A DNA stretch of 64,000 nucleotides from CBDCXF01 sp965223755 (GTDB lineage: Bacteria; Acidobacteriota; Thermoanaerobaculia; Multivoradales; JAHEKO01), in NCBI GenBank assembly GCA_965223755.1, contig CBDCXF010000002.1, positions 1,116,001-1,180,000 on the forward strand, written 5' to 3'. A program made the position numbers and the translations under genes. The notes beneath the pieces were generated by a model that worked only from the letters and a program-made list of their open reading frames with translations, did no database searches and was not told the origin of the DNA. Shown piece by piece: positions 32,583-41,447 of the stretch (its first letter is position 1; every line of letters begins with the position of its first letter).

Positions 32583-34184
32583 ATGAATCGATCGAAGTGC
32601 GTCCTTTTTCGATGGACAGCTTGCCTGTGGTTCCTCGGTGCGCTGATTTCCGCCTTGGCCGCAGAAGAAATTGTCGATCTGGGGACGCTGGATTTCCCCA
32701 ACTCCGGTTCCGAGGAAGCGCAGGAGTCGTTCATACGCGGTGTCTTGCTATTGCACAGCTTCGAATTTGAAGATGCCGCCGAAGCATTCCAGGAGGCGCA
32801 AGCCGTCGATCCAGATTTCGCGCTTGCCTACTGGGGCGAGGCGATGACCCACAACCATCCATTGTGGCGCCAGCAAAATCGCGACGCCGCCCTCAAAGTG
32901 CTGCAGCGGTTTGGCGCGACCTCCGATGAGCGAATGGCCAAGATTGCGAGCAAACGCGAGCGGGATTATCTAGCCACCCTCGACGTTCTCTATGGAGAAG
33001 GCAGCAAGTTGGGCCGCGATCGGGCCTACGAGCAGGCCATGCGCAGGCTGTCCGAACGCTATCCTGACGATCTCGAAGCAAAGGCTTTCTATGCCTTGTC
33101 GATTCTCGGCACTACGCAAGGAGAGCGCGACTTTCGCGCCTTCATGCGCGCCGGGGCGATCGCCGAGGAAGTATTTGCCGCCAACCCGCGTCATCCAGGC
33201 GCCGTCCACTACCTCATTCACTCCTACGACGATCCTGTACATGCTCCGCTGGGGCTGCGCGCCGCCCGCGTCTACGCCGACATTGCCCCAGCGGCATCGC
33301 ATGCCCAGCACATGATTTCTCACATCTACGTCGCCTTGGGCAGATGGGCGGAGTCGATCGACGCCAACGTCAAGTCGTTTGCGGTGTCAGTCAAGCGCGC
33401 TCAACGCAAGGGCCTAGGTGTCGATGCCCGCAACTTTCATTCATTGCATTGGCTGCAGTATTCGCGCTTGCAACTGGGTCAATTTGCGGAAGCAGAGCGA
33501 TTACTGGCGGAGATGGATCGCTACGCCAACGAATCCGGCAGCGGTCGCACACGTTGGTACCAACAGGCCTTCCGTGCCGGTTGGGTAGTCGAGACCGGCG
33601 CCGACAGCTTGCCCGACGGGCCGGACGCCACCGCATTGGAGTTCCGCGAAGGCGTGATGGCGGAATTCGCCGCCGGTTGGGCCGCTTTGCAGCGGGGTGA
33701 GGCGGCGCGCGCAGAGCAAGCGGTGCAAGCGATCGCCGGTCGCTTGGCGGAGAGCGCCGAGGACGACGAGGTGTTTGACAGCGACCGTGCCGAGGTCGAG
33801 GTATTGATGTTGGAACTAGCCGGGCGCGTTGCCATGCAGAATGGCTCCGTCGACGAAGGTCTCGAAAGTTTGGGCCGTGCGACCGGGATCGAACGCGATC
33901 TGCCGCTCGAGTATGGACCGCCCGACATCATCAAACCGTCTTTCGAACTGTTGGGAGACGTGCTGCTCGATCTGGGTCGCGCTGCGGAAGCGAAAGAAGC
34001 CTACGAAACGGCGCTGGAGAGGGCACCGCGACGAAGACTTTCTCTACTTGGTCTGGCCCGAGCTCTGGCCGAGCTTGGCGAGACCGACGCGCTTGATACC
34101 GCGTGCGGCGAGCTCAACGCGATTTATGTTCACGCCGACGAGGGCTTGGTGGCTCCCGCGGCCTGTACGGCCGATTCGCCATAG
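32583..34184 (+). CDS. Exported TPR-repeat protein
   Basis: 533 residues with an N-terminal signal peptide (WTACLWFLGALISALAAEE). The mature part is TPR-like. It contains LLHSFEFEDAAEAFQEAQ with AYWGEAMTHNHPLW and the conserved block HPGAVHYLIHSYDDPVHA with HAQHMISHIYVALGRW. The same blocks recur in the lipoprotein at 54000-55676 (AYWGAAMTYVHPLW; HPGAHHYTIHAYDF; HALHMTSHIFTRLGLW), so the two are paralogs. The repeated His-rich pattern hints at metal binding, but no enzyme is established. AGGAG ribosome site. Sits between the sqr operon and the cobalamin locus. Confidence 0.75.
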   Translation: MNRSKCVLFRWTACLWFLGALISALAAEEIVDLGTLDFPNSGSEEAQESFIRGVLLLHSFEFEDAAEAFQEAQAVDPDFALAYWGEAMTHNHPLWRQQNRDAALKVLQRFGATSDERMAKIASKRERDYLATLDVLYGEGSKLGRDRAYEQAMRRLSERYPDDLEAKAFYALSILGTTQGERDFRAFMRAGAIAEEVFAANPRHPGAVHYLIHSYDDPVHAPLGLRAARVYADIAPAASHAQHMISHIYVALGRWAESIDANVKSFAVSVKRAQRKGLGVDARNFHSLHWLQYSRLQLGQFAEAERLLAEMDRYANESGSGRTRWYQQAFRAGWVVETGADSLPDGPDATALEFREGVMAEFAAGWAALQRGEAARAEQAVQAIAGRLAESAEDDEVFDSDRAEVEVLMLELAGRVAMQNGSVDEGLESLGRATGIERDLPLEYGPPDIIKPSFELLGDVLLDLGRAAEAKEAYETALERAPRRRLSLLGLARALAELGETDALDTACGELNAIYVHADEGLVAPAACTADSP

Positions 34185-34229
34185 AATGAGCCCGGTGCCT
34201 TAGCCGCACCGTCGTTCTTTACCAACCGC

Positions 34230-34410
34230 TGCGGTCACCCGGCCGAAAGGCCAGGGTGTCCAAAAGGGAAGTCCGGTGCAAAACCGGCGTGGCCCCCGCC
34301 ACTGTGATCGGTGACGAGGGCGGCAACTGCCACTGCATGAGGTGATCGAAAGGTTGTCCATGTGGGAAGGCGCCGTCTGAGAGCGAGCCGAAAGCCAGGA
34401 GACCTGCCGC
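34230..34410 (+). ncRNA. Cobalamin (B12) riboswitch
   Basis: It contains the B12 box AGCCAGGAGACCTGCC at 34393-34408. Upstream are the characteristic P3-P6 core elements: GGGAAGTCCGGTG-CAAAACCGG around 34266-34288 and GCCCCCGCCACTGTGA at about 34291-34307. It lies directly before btuB, ending 36 bp before the start codon, so cobalamin binding probably represses btuBFDC at translation or elongation. Confidence 0.93.
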
Positions 34411-34445
34411 GGCGAAGACGCGAACTGAATCTGAAAGGAGATTCG

Positions 34446-36269
34446 ATGAAAGTTTCGCATCGAGTTGGGAGCCTTGCCGGGGTGGCAATGTTTCTGACCG
34501 CAACTGGCGTCGCCGCCGTGCCGGGCTCACAGTCGACTCGCTACGACGAAGAGATCGTGGTTTCGGCGACCAACCAACCCACCCCAAGAAACGAAGTTCC
34601 GATTCGCTCCGAAGTTATTTCGGCGGAGGAGATTGCCGCCCGTCAAGTGGTCGGCGTGGCGGACGTTCTGGCCCAAGTACCGGGCATAACAACCGCCCAG
34701 TCCGGCTCGCCCGGCAAGAACACGTCGGTGTTCGTGCGCGGCGCCGAGTCCGACCACGTGCTGGTGCTGTGGAACGGCATTCGCCTCAACGATCCCTTTT
34801 TTGGCGGGTTCGACTGGGCACACCTCACCACCGAAGGCCTGGATCGCGCCGAAGTCATTTACGGCCCACAGGGACTGCTGCACGGCAGCGATGCTCTCGG
34901 TGGGGTTGTCAATTTGGTAACGCCAAGGAACCAGTCGACCGCGGTGCTCGTCGAAGGCGGCAATGACGGGCAATCAAGAGTCGTTGTTGGTGGAGGTAGG
35001 AGAGGGGAGCGATCCGGACTCGCGGGCACCGTGTTTTGGCGTCAAGACGACGGAGCCCAAGACAACGACGACTACAAAATTATCGGAGGGCATGCCAGCG
35101 GGGACTGGTCGCTCTACGACGGGTCCGAACTAGGCCTGTTGCTGCGGTGGACCGATCACCAGCTCGGGATTCCCCGCGCTTCGGGCTTTCCCAGCCCCAA
35201 TCGACGGCAAGAGGGGAACTCCGTCCAGGTCGCGCTGCCGTGGAGTTGGGTCGGCTCGGAATGGATCGGCTCGAACTGGAGCGGCGGGGCGGCACTGCAG
35301 GCGCACCGGTCGGATCTCAATTTTCGCGATCCCGATTCCTTTTTCTCGTCGTCAGACACCGAAGCGCAGCGCCTACGGATTCGCGCCACAACCCATCGTC
35401 AGGGTGACAAGGGCTCTTTGTCGTTTGGCCTCGAACAGACCGAAGACGCCGCCGACAATGCATCCAACTTTGGCGTCAACCTAGACGGCACCGATCGCAG
35501 CAGTTCGGCTGCCTTCGTCGAGATGGCACGGATGATCGGCGCGCGCACGCGCGTCGATGTCGGGGCTCGCTACGATGACGACGAGTTCTTCGGCGACAAC
35601 TGGACTGTCCGCGCCGCAGCTCAGGTTCAATGGACCGACCGTTGGGCCACCTACGGCAGCTACTCGGAGGGATTTCGCGCGCCCTCGATCGGCGAGCTCT
35701 TTTTTCCTTTCTTTGGCAGCGCCGATCTGCAGCCGGAGGTCGGCGACACGGTGGAGGCCGGCGTGCGCCGATCGGGGTCCAATTGGACCTTGGAGGTGGC
35801 GCGCTTCGAATCGCAGTTTGACAACCTCATCGACTCCGATCCGGTGACCTTCCTGGCCGTCAATCGAGTTCAAGCCGAAGTCGATGGCTGGGAGGGATCG
35901 TGGGTGATGTGGGGAGAGAAATGGGCGGCGCGCGCTGCTTGGTCGAATCTGGATCTGGCTACCGGCGATGGTCGTCCTCTGTTGCGTCGCCCGGAGAATT
36001 CATTTTCGGCTGGCGTGACGCGCTACGGCGAGCGCTGGACCTGGAATGCAACAGCACGGTGGGTAGGCGATCGGCCGGATTTGGATCCGGCGACCTTCGC
36101 CACGGTCGAGAATCCAGCGTACACACTGGCTGGTGCGGCGTTGTCGCGCCACTTTTCTTGGGGCGCCCTGCGCTTCCGAGGGGAGAATCTTTTTGACCGC
36201 GAGTACCAACAAGTGCTCGGATTCGCGTCGCCGGAGCGGCGGTGGGTGGTCGGAGTGGAGTGGCGTTGA
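34446..36269 (+). CDS. btuB: TonB-dependent vitamin B12 receptor BtuB
   Basis: 607-residue outer-membrane receptor from the ATG at 34446 (GAAAGGAG site). Signal peptide, TonB box EEIVVSAT, plug domain with VFVRGAESDHVLVLWNGIRL and VIYGPQGLLHGSDALGGVVN, then a 22-strand barrel ending in Arg after VVGVEW. Identity as BtuB rests on size, the TonB box, the riboswitch and the btuFDC genes that follow with overlaps. It imports cobalamins across the outer membrane using TonB energy. Confidence 0.93.
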   Translation: MKVSHRVGSLAGVAMFLTATGVAAVPGSQSTRYDEEIVVSATNQPTPRNEVPIRSEVISAEEIAARQVVGVADVLAQVPGITTAQSGSPGKNTSVFVRGAESDHVLVLWNGIRLNDPFFGGFDWAHLTTEGLDRAEVIYGPQGLLHGSDALGGVVNLVTPRNQSTAVLVEGGNDGQSRVVVGGGRRGERSGLAGTVFWRQDDGAQDNDDYKIIGGHASGDWSLYDGSELGLLLRWTDHQLGIPRASGFPSPNRRQEGNSVQVALPWSWVGSEWIGSNWSGGAALQAHRSDLNFRDPDSFFSSSDTEAQRLRIRATTHRQGDKGSLSFGLEQTEDAADNASNFGVNLDGTDRSSSAAFVEMARMIGARTRVDVGARYDDDEFFGDNWTVRAAAQVQWTDRWATYGSYSEGFRAPSIGELFFPFFGSADLQPEVGDTVEAGVRRSGSNWTLEVARFESQFDNLIDSDPVTFLAVNRVQAEVDGWEGSWVMWGEKWAARAAWSNLDLATGDGRPLLRRPENSFSAGVTRYGERWTWNATARWVGDRPDLDPATFATVENPAYTLAGAALSRHFSWGALRFRGENLFDREYQQVLGFASPERRWVVGVEWR

Positions 36270-37159
36270 CGACGACCAAGTCTGCGAGATGGCGAAAGGT
36301 TCTTACGCCGGTGGCGTTGTGTTGCGTCACCTTGGCCTGCGGTTTCGAGCGGTCTCAACGAGATAACTCCAGCCATCAAACAGCCCAAGACGTTCCACGC
36401 CGGGTCATTGCTCTGGCGCCGTCAGCAGTCGAGACCGTCTGCGACCTCGGCTGGTGCGATCTGCTGGTGGGAGTCGGCAGCTACGCTACTTATCCACCGC
36501 AAGTCACAGAATTGCCCCGCTTGGGAGGTCTGATGGACGCCGACCTCGAACAGATCCTGGCCCTAGCTCCCGACTTGGTGGTCCTGCTCAAAAGCGAGGT
36601 GGAGCTAGCAACTCAATTGGAGCGTTTGGGCGTAGAAGTTTTGGTCGTGCCTTCCGATTCGTTGGCCGACATTGAAAACGCCGCCAAAAGCATCGCCGAG
36701 CGACTCGGCGATCCCGAACGCGGCCGCAAATGGGCGGACGACTTCCGTGCCCGGCTGGCGCCGACGCCAAGGGAGTCGCCGGAGCGGCCCAAGGTTCTAT
36801 TGGTGGTCGGGCGTCGGCCCGGCAGCGTCGCCAGTTTGATGACTGCGGGCGGGGAGACCTACCTCGGAGAGTTGGTTAGATTGGCCGGAGGAAACCCAGC
36901 CATCGGCGAACTGGGCACCGCCTATCGCGACATCGAAATGGCGACCGCACTCGCGGTTCAACCCGACATCGTGATCGAGTTTTGGTTCGATCCTGACATC
37001 GCCGCCGACGAACTCGAGGCGGATTGGGACGACATCTATCCGGACGATGTATCGCGGCCTTGCCATCAACTCATTGCCGGCGGGCATGTCCCGGTCCCCG
37101 GCCCGCGGGCAGTCGAACTGTACGCAGACATCGGCGCGGCTCTGGCGAAGTGCGCCTGA
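36260..37159 (+). CDS. btuF: Cobalamin-binding lipoprotein BtuF
   Basis: About 299 residues. Periplasmic-binding-protein type III fold: RRVIALAPSAVETVCDLGWCDLLVGVGSYA, LPRLGGLMDADLEQILALAPDLVV, then LVVGRRPGSVASLMTAGGETYLGELV in the second lobe. An N-terminal lipobox (CVTLACG) anchors it in the inner membrane. The start is uncertain: GTG at 36260 or TTG at 36266, both overlapping the btuB stop and served by GGAGTGGAG; GTG at 36242 is also in frame. It hands cobalamin to BtuCD. Its stop overlaps the btuD start (TGATG). Confidence 0.9.
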   Translation: MALTTTKSARWRKVLTPVALCCVTLACGFERSQRDNSSHQTAQDVPRRVIALAPSAVETVCDLGWCDLLVGVGSYATYPPQVTELPRLGGLMDADLEQILALAPDLVVLLKSEVELATQLERLGVEVLVVPSDSLADIENAAKSIAERLGDPERGRKWADDFRARLAPTPRESPERPKVLLVVGRRPGSVASLMTAGGETYLGELVRLAGGNPAIGELGTAYRDIEMATALAVQPDIVIEFWFDPDIAADELEADWDDIYPDDVSRPCHQLIAGGHVPVPGPRAVELYADIGAALAKCA

Positions 37160-38031
37160 TGGAGAAGGCCATCCGCACGCAAGGCCAGGCCTCCACGCGA
37201 GAGCGAGTCGTCGCTCGAGAACTCGTCTGGCACAACGACCGCGGTTTCAAGTTGGGGCCGGTCGATCTGGTCGTTGTTGCCGGAGAGGTCGTGGCGGTGA
37301 TTGGCGGAAACGGTGCTGGAAAGTCGACACTGCTGCGACTGCTGGCCGGCATCTGGACTCCCTTCAGCGGCGAAGTCCAATGGCCACCTGCAAGAGGGGT
37401 CCGAGATTTGTCCGAAACACAGGGCTCATCTCGACTGACGCCTGCTCAACTGGCTCGGGCGGTGGGCTACATGCAACAGAGTTTGCCGACTGCAGTCGGG
37501 CTACGGGTCAAGGAGGTTGTCGAGCTGGGCCGGTTCCCGCACCTTTCTATGGAGTTCCCTGGTTCCCACCGCAAAGTCATCGACCAAGCGCTGGCGGTCA
37601 TGGCCGTTGAGAACATGGCCAATCGTCCGATCGACCGATTGTCGGGGGGCGAGCGCAAGCGCGTCTTTGTCGCCGCTGTTCTCGCCCAGCAAGCTCCGCT
37701 GTTGGTTCTCGACGAGCCCACGGCCCATCTCGATCCTTCTTCACACCGGCTGATGGCGGCCGCCGTACGCTCCTATGTTGGGCACGAGGCGGAATCGAGA
37801 GCGGCGGTGGTGGCCACCCACGACCTCCACTTCGCGCGGGCGATCGCCGATCGAGTTGTTGGCATCCAAGACGGAGAGGCTCGCGACCTGGGTCGCTCGG
37901 ACGAAGCGTTCACCGCCAGCCGTTTGAGTTCCCTCTTTTCGACCCGCTTTGCGGGCGCCGACCAGGGGCCGCCGGTGGTCGATCTGGAACCGGTCGATCT
38001 GAAAAAGGGCGACGCGGGATTCCAGCCATGA
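37159..38031 (+). CDS. btuD: Cobalamin ABC transporter ATP-binding protein BtuD
   Basis: 290 residues from the ATG at 37159. Walker A GGNGAGKST, Q-loop (GYMQQSLPT), ABC signature LSGGERKRV, Walker B LLVLDEPTAHLD and switch His in ATHDLHFA are all intact. It pairs with BtuC as the import ATPase. Overlaps both neighbours. The 30-residue C-terminal tail (PPVVDLEPVDLKKGDAGFQP) is extra compared with a minimal BtuD. Confidence 0.93.
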   Translation: MEKAIRTQGQASTRERVVARELVWHNDRGFKLGPVDLVVVAGEVVAVIGGNGAGKSTLLRLLAGIWTPFSGEVQWPPARGVRDLSETQGSSRLTPAQLARAVGYMQQSLPTAVGLRVKEVVELGRFPHLSMEFPGSHRKVIDQALAVMAVENMANRPIDRLSGGERKRVFVAAVLAQQAPLLVLDEPTAHLDPSSHRLMAAAVRSYVGHEAESRAAVVATHDLHFARAIADRVVGIQDGEARDLGRSDEAFTASRLSSLFSTRFAGADQGPPVVDLEPVDLKKGDAGFQP

Positions 38032-39068
38032 CCAAGCGCAGGGTGACGTTGACTCTGATCGTGGCCTTGTCGGTCCTGGGGGCTCTCATTCTCTGGGAGC
38101 AGATGTCCACGCCGGAAGAACTGAGTTGGGACTCACCCCTCGGCCAAACTGTGTTCTGGCGTTTGCGCCTCCCACGGCTCCTACTGGCTCTTGCAGCCGG
38201 CGGTCTGCTGTCGGTGGTGGGCGCTGGCCTGCAAACTCTCTTTCGCAACCCCTTGGCCGAGCCTTACACCTTGGGCATTGCCAGCGGAGCTGCGCTGGGA
38301 GCGGTCGCGGCGATCTATGTGGGAGCCGGTTATATGGGCGCTGGTTATCTGGGAACTGGTTATCTGGGAACTGGCTCTCTGGGGGTTAGCCTGGCTCGCG
38401 GGCTACCGGTCCTCAGCCTGGCGGCTTTTGGCGGCGCGCTCGGCGTAACCATGCTGCTGATTGGCGTTTCTCGCCCGCGCCGTGACCGAGTTCGACTGGC
38501 CCCAACGACCCTGCTCCTCGCTGGAGTGGTGATTTCGCTAACTTGTTCAGCCTTGATTCTGTTCATTCAGGCCTTGTCCGATTTCACCCAGACCTTTCGC
38601 ATGGTGCGTTGGATGATGGGAGGCCTTTCCACCGTCGATTACAACACTACGGCCTGGGTGGGCTTCTGGAGCCTGGTGATCGTAATCGCTGGAGTTCGCT
38701 TTCACCGTCAGTTCGATCTGCTCTTGGCCGGCTCTGAATTTGCCCAGGGCCGCGGTCTGGATGTTTTGCGATTCCGCAATCGTGCTCTGGTCGTCGCCTC
38801 GCTGGCCGTGGGCGCGACCGTCGCTGCAGTGGGGCCGATCGGTTTTGTCGGCTTGGTGGTGCCTCATTTGGTCCGGGCCTTCGTTGGCGTGCGGCACGCG
38901 GCGGTGTTTCCGCTTACCTGGTTGGTGGGGGGCGTTTTGCTGGCGGCGGCAGACTTGGGCGCGCGGCACATCCTCGCCCCGGCGGAACTCCCGGTAGGGG
39001 TTGTAACTGCCCTGGTGGGAGCGCCGGTTTTCCTGTGGGTTCTATTGCGAAGGGTGAATTCCGCCTAG
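38028..39068 (+). CDS. btuC: Cobalamin ABC transporter permease BtuC (FecCD family)
   Basis: 346-residue inner-membrane permease with about ten helices. Family landmarks are LRLPRLLLALAAGGLLSVVG, LQTLFRNPLAEPYTLGIASGA and GPIGFVGLVVPHLVRAFVG. The ATG at 38028 overlaps the btuD stop. A loop near residues 99-118 is built from four 5-residue units (GAGYM, GAGYL, GTGYL, GTGSL) encoded by 15-bp tandem repeats; E. coli BtuC has no comparable stretch. Apart from that the protein looks normal. Confidence 0.92.
   Translation: MTKRRVTLTLIVALSVLGALILWEQMSTPEELSWDSPLGQTVFWRLRLPRLLLALAAGGLLSVVGAGLQTLFRNPLAEPYTLGIASGAALGAVAAIYVGAGYMGAGYLGTGYLGTGSLGVSLARGLPVLSLAAFGGALGVTMLLIGVSRPRRDRVRLAPTTLLLAGVVISLTCSALILFIQALSDFTQTFRMVRWMMGGLSTVDYNTTAWVGFWSLVIVIAGVRFHRQFDLLLAGSEFAQGRGLDVLRFRNRALVVASLAVGATVAAVGPIGFVGLVVPHLVRAFVGVRHAAVFPLTWLVGGVLLAAADLGARHILAPAELPVGVVTALVGAPVFLWVLLRRVNSA
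38322..38381. repeat. Four in-frame 15-bp repeats inside btuC
   Basis: Units at 38322-38336, 38337-38351, 38352-38366 and 38367-38381. The two central units differ at only two bases (GGCGCTGGTTATCTG, GGAACTGGTTATCTG). They keep the reading frame and add Gly-rich turns. Confidence 0.85.
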
Positions 39069-39141
39069 GGCCCAGTACAGGAGCCCAGTCCAGGAGGCCA
39101 GCACGGGCAAGCGATCCGCACAGAGCACGCGTACAATCTCA

Positions 39142-39915
39142 ATGATGCGCCTTTACCGACTCGGACCAGACGGTGTTTACGCGGTTGAACGAGACGGGAT
39201 CTTTCGCTTTCTACACTCGGATCCGTGGTCGGACCCACCAGGCGGCTGGGAGTTTGGCCGTGAGGTCGCCGCTCCACCCAGCCTGCTGCCGCCGCTCAAG
39301 CCGGGCAAGATCGTCGGTATCGGCCGTAACTACCGGGAGCACGCTGCCGAGCTGGGCAATGAGGTTCCGGACGAGCCGTTGATTTTTCTCAAAGCCCCTT
39401 CGTCGGTGGTCGGGCACAAGGCCCCGATCTTGATTCCCGGAATCAGCGAGCGAGTCGATTTCGAAGGCGAGATCGCCGTCATCGTCGGTCGCCGGTTGTC
39501 CCACTGCGACGAAGCCGACGCCCGCCGATCGATCTTCGGCATCACCGCGGCTTGCGATGTAACCGCCCGCGATCTCCAGCGCAAGGACAAGACCTTTGCG
39601 CGAGGGAAGTCGTTCGACAGTTTTTGTCCTTTGGGTCCATCAGTGCAGATGAATCCCGACTGGAACGACCTCACGGTCACCACCCGCGTCAACGGAGATG
39701 CGCGCCAGCGCGGTCACATCACCGACATGATCTGGTCGCCATCTGATCTCTTGGTCTACATTTCACGCCATATGACTCTCCACCCCGGAGACGTCATCCT
39801 CACCGGAACTCCGGAAGGCGTCGGTCCTCTGGCCGAAGGGGATCGAGTGGAAGTCGAAGTGAGCGGCGTCGGCATTCTCGAAAACAAAGTTGAGCGAGAT
39901 CGCAGATGGCCATAG
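39142..39915 (+). CDS. Fumarylacetoacetate hydrolase-family enzyme
   Basis: 257 residues. FAH catalytic domain from about residue 55: KIVGIGRNYREHAAELGN, LIFLKAPSSVVG, the metal-binding Glu residues in VDFEGEIAVIVG, TARDLQRKDKTFARGKSFD and the Gly-rich end ILTGTPEGVGPL. The family covers oxaloacetate tautomerase/decarboxylase, acylpyruvate hydrolase and 2-hydroxyhepta-2,4-diene-1,7-dioate isomerase; the exact substrate cannot be assigned. The start is ATG 39142 (or the next codon). Its 3' end overlaps a small membrane-protein gene. Confidence 0.9.
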   Translation: MMRLYRLGPDGVYAVERDGIFRFLHSDPWSDPPGGWEFGREVAAPPSLLPPLKPGKIVGIGRNYREHAAELGNEVPDEPLIFLKAPSSVVGHKAPILIPGISERVDFEGEIAVIVGRRLSHCDEADARRSIFGITAACDVTARDLQRKDKTFARGKSFDSFCPLGPSVQMNPDWNDLTVTTRVNGDARQRGHITDMIWSPSDLLVYISRHMTLHPGDVILTGTPEGVGPLAEGDRVEVEVSGVGILENKVERDRRWP

Positions 39916-40142
39916 AACTGCCGCAGCGACAGGCCAAATCCGTGCCCTTGCGCAAACTGCTGTTGCCGACAGCCTTCGGTCTCGCCGGCGCTCTGTACTC
40001 CTATCTGCTGCGCCGGCACCCGTGGGAAGCAGCGTTGGTGGTCGGCCTGGCGGCAGCAACCCTGACCTACGGCGCCATGCGCTCCTCGGCGCGCCTGCGC
40101 AGTGTCTATCGGAGGGCGCAGGCGCCGTGGGAGAGGAAGTAG
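39906..40142 (+). CDS. Small membrane protein
   Basis: 78 residues starting within the last codons of the FAH gene. Basic N-terminus, two hydrophobic segments (LLLPTAFGLAGALYSYLL and EAALVVGLAAATLTYGAM) and a basic tail. No family recognised. Overlap suggests translational coupling with the FAH gene. Confidence 0.6.
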   Translation: MAIELPQRQAKSVPLRKLLLPTAFGLAGALYSYLLRRHPWEAALVVGLAAATLTYGAMRSSARLRSVYRRAQAPWERK

Positions 40143-40203
40143 CTGTCAGTTGGCAGTTATCAGTAGTCAGTAAATCGGTTGTCAGCAGCCGACGTATTTC
40201 TTT

Positions 40204-40290
40204 ACTGCCCACTGCCCACTGCCCACTGCCCACTGCCCACTGCCCACTGCCCACTGCCCACTGCCCACTGCCCACTGCCCACTGCCCACT
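40204..40290. repeat. Heptamer minisatellite (ACTGCCC)x12
   Basis: Twelve perfect copies of ACTGCCC at 40204-40287, then degenerate ACTAACC/ACTAAACC. Flanking bases at 40144-40190 hold looser CAGTTGGCAGTTATCAG-type units. It lies between a membrane-protein gene and a lipoprotein gene. Confidence 0.95.
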
Positions 40291-40328
40291 AACCACTAAA
40301 CCACTAGCCAACAGCTAAACTGTCACCG

Positions 40329-40787
40329 ATGAGGCTTTGTTCCCAGCCACATTTAGCCGTCGTCGTTCTCGGCGCCGCCGTCGCCTGCGGTTCGCCGGAA
40401 CCGGCCAGCGTTGATCCGGGCGAAGCAGTGGATGTCAGCGCCAGCCCGGTCGAGAACCTCACAACTGAGTTCGACGAGGTCGCACCGCAGCGATCGGAAG
40501 AAGCGCTGTCAGGCGTACTGCCAAGCGGATTTCCCGCCGATGTGCCGGTCTACACGCCGTCGAGCTTGATCGAGTTCGGCGACGGTGGAGGCGATCGCTT
40601 CGTATTGCTGGCGACCGAAACACCTGCCGACGCTGTCCGTGCAACTTATCGGGCGACCTTGGAAAGTGCCGGTTGGGCGCGAGTGGGTGGCGGCAGCCGC
40701 GAGGAACGCTACAGCAAGGACGATCGCACCCTGCGCGTCGAAGTGCGCTCCAAGGGCGAGAGTAGCGAGATCCGCATTGCCTACTGA
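40329..40787 (+). CDS. Small lipoprotein of unknown function
   Basis: 152 residues: signal peptide with lipobox (GAAVACGS near residue 20), an acidic linker, then a compact domain (LPSGFPADVPVYTPSSLI; DRFVLLATETPADAVRATYRATLESAGW; EERYSKDDRTLRVEVR). The last part resembles small alpha/beta domains of uncharacterised exported proteins. Its end overlaps the start of the atpZ-like gene, so it may be co-expressed with the ATP synthase accessory genes. Confidence 0.65.
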   Translation: MRLCSQPHLAVVVLGAAVACGSPEPASVDPGEAVDVSASPVENLTTEFDEVAPQRSEEALSGVLPSGFPADVPVYTPSSLIEFGDGGGDRFVLLATETPADAVRATYRATLESAGWARVGGGSREERYSKDDRTLRVEVRSKGESSEIRIAY

Positions 40788-40998
40788 GCGCGAGACCGAC
40801 TCGCGGCCAACCCCGACCTCAACCTCGAGTGTCGGATTCGATTTTGCCGCCGCGGTCGCCGGCCTGGCGCTGTTGGGCTACGCCGTGGATCGCTACCAAG
40901 GTACCGCACCCTGGGGAGTTCTGATCGGTGCCCTGCTGGGTATTGTCGGGGGGCTCTACAACTCGCTCAAAGCCGCCGGCGTCATCCGGCGCCGCTGA
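40777..40998 (+). CDS. AtpZ-like ATP synthase accessory membrane protein
   Basis: 73 residues from a TTG at 40777 overlapping the lipoprotein gene. Two helices with the family pattern GFDFAAAVAGLALLGYAVDR and GVLIGALLGIVGGLYNSLKA. AtpZ/AtpI-type proteins assist c-ring assembly or Mg/Ca movement. It precedes atpI and the ATP synthase operon, which supports the call; the start codon is uncertain. Confidence 0.8.
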   Translation: MPTERETDSRPTPTSTSSVGFDFAAAVAGLALLGYAVDRYQGTAPWGVLIGALLGIVGGLYNSLKAAGVIRRR

Positions 40999-41005
40999 TC
41001 TCTCG

Positions 41006-41356
41006 ATGAGCTTCCGCACCTTCTGGATCGCCGTGTTGGTCGCTTTGGGTGTGCTCCTGACGGGGGCGAAACTGCTGGCGAGCCCGGCGACGTTCCCCCC
41101 AGTGACGTGGACCTTTGTGGCCACCTTTGCAGGGGCTTGCGCCGGGGCGCTGCTGTTGATGCTGCTGCGCGGATCTCCTTCGGCGATGATGGCGGCCACC
41201 TTGGGTCGATCGGTGATTTCGGTAGCGGGCGTGGTGATTGTCTGGCTGTTCTTGGAACCGCCGGCCAAACCGATTCTGGGCGCGTTCGCGCTCGGATACC
41301 TGGTGTTTTTGATCCTGGAAACGGCGCTCGCTTACTCCCTCAACAAACAATCCTAA
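41006..41356 (+). CDS. atpI: ATP synthase accessory protein AtpI-like
   Basis: 116 residues from the ATG at 41006, eight bases after the previous stop. Four membrane helices in the AtpI arrangement (FWIAVLVALGVLLTG; FVATFAGACAGALLLMLL; SVISVAGVVIVWLFL; FALGYLVFLILETALAYSL). AtpI helps assemble the c-ring. It is separated from atpB by the Rex-type operator and promoter, so the structural genes can be controlled separately. Confidence 0.8.
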   Translation: MSFRTFWIAVLVALGVLLTGAKLLASPATFPPVTWTFVATFAGACAGALLLMLLRGSPSAMMAATLGRSVISVAGVVIVWLFLEPPAKPILGAFALGYLVFLILETALAYSLNKQS

Positions 41357-41414
41357 GCGCCGGCAGCGGATGCCATCCAGACGCCTTGTTGAGTGGGACT
41401 AGGAGCGCATACAA

Positions 41415-41447
41415 GAGCTTGTGAATTTGTTCACAAGCTCGTATAAT
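41415..41447 (+). promoter_or_regulatory. ATP synthase promoter overlapped by a Rex-type operator
   Basis: TTGTGAATTTGTTCACAA at 41419-41436 is a perfect match to the Rex operator TTGTGAA-N4-TTCACAA, within an 11-bp perfect inverted repeat (41415-41425 and 41430-41440). The left half supplies a -35 (TTGTGA, 41419-41424) spaced 17 nt from a perfect -10 TATAAT (41442-41447). A Rex dimer bound here would block RNA polymerase; Rex leaves DNA when NADH is high. Confidence 0.8.
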
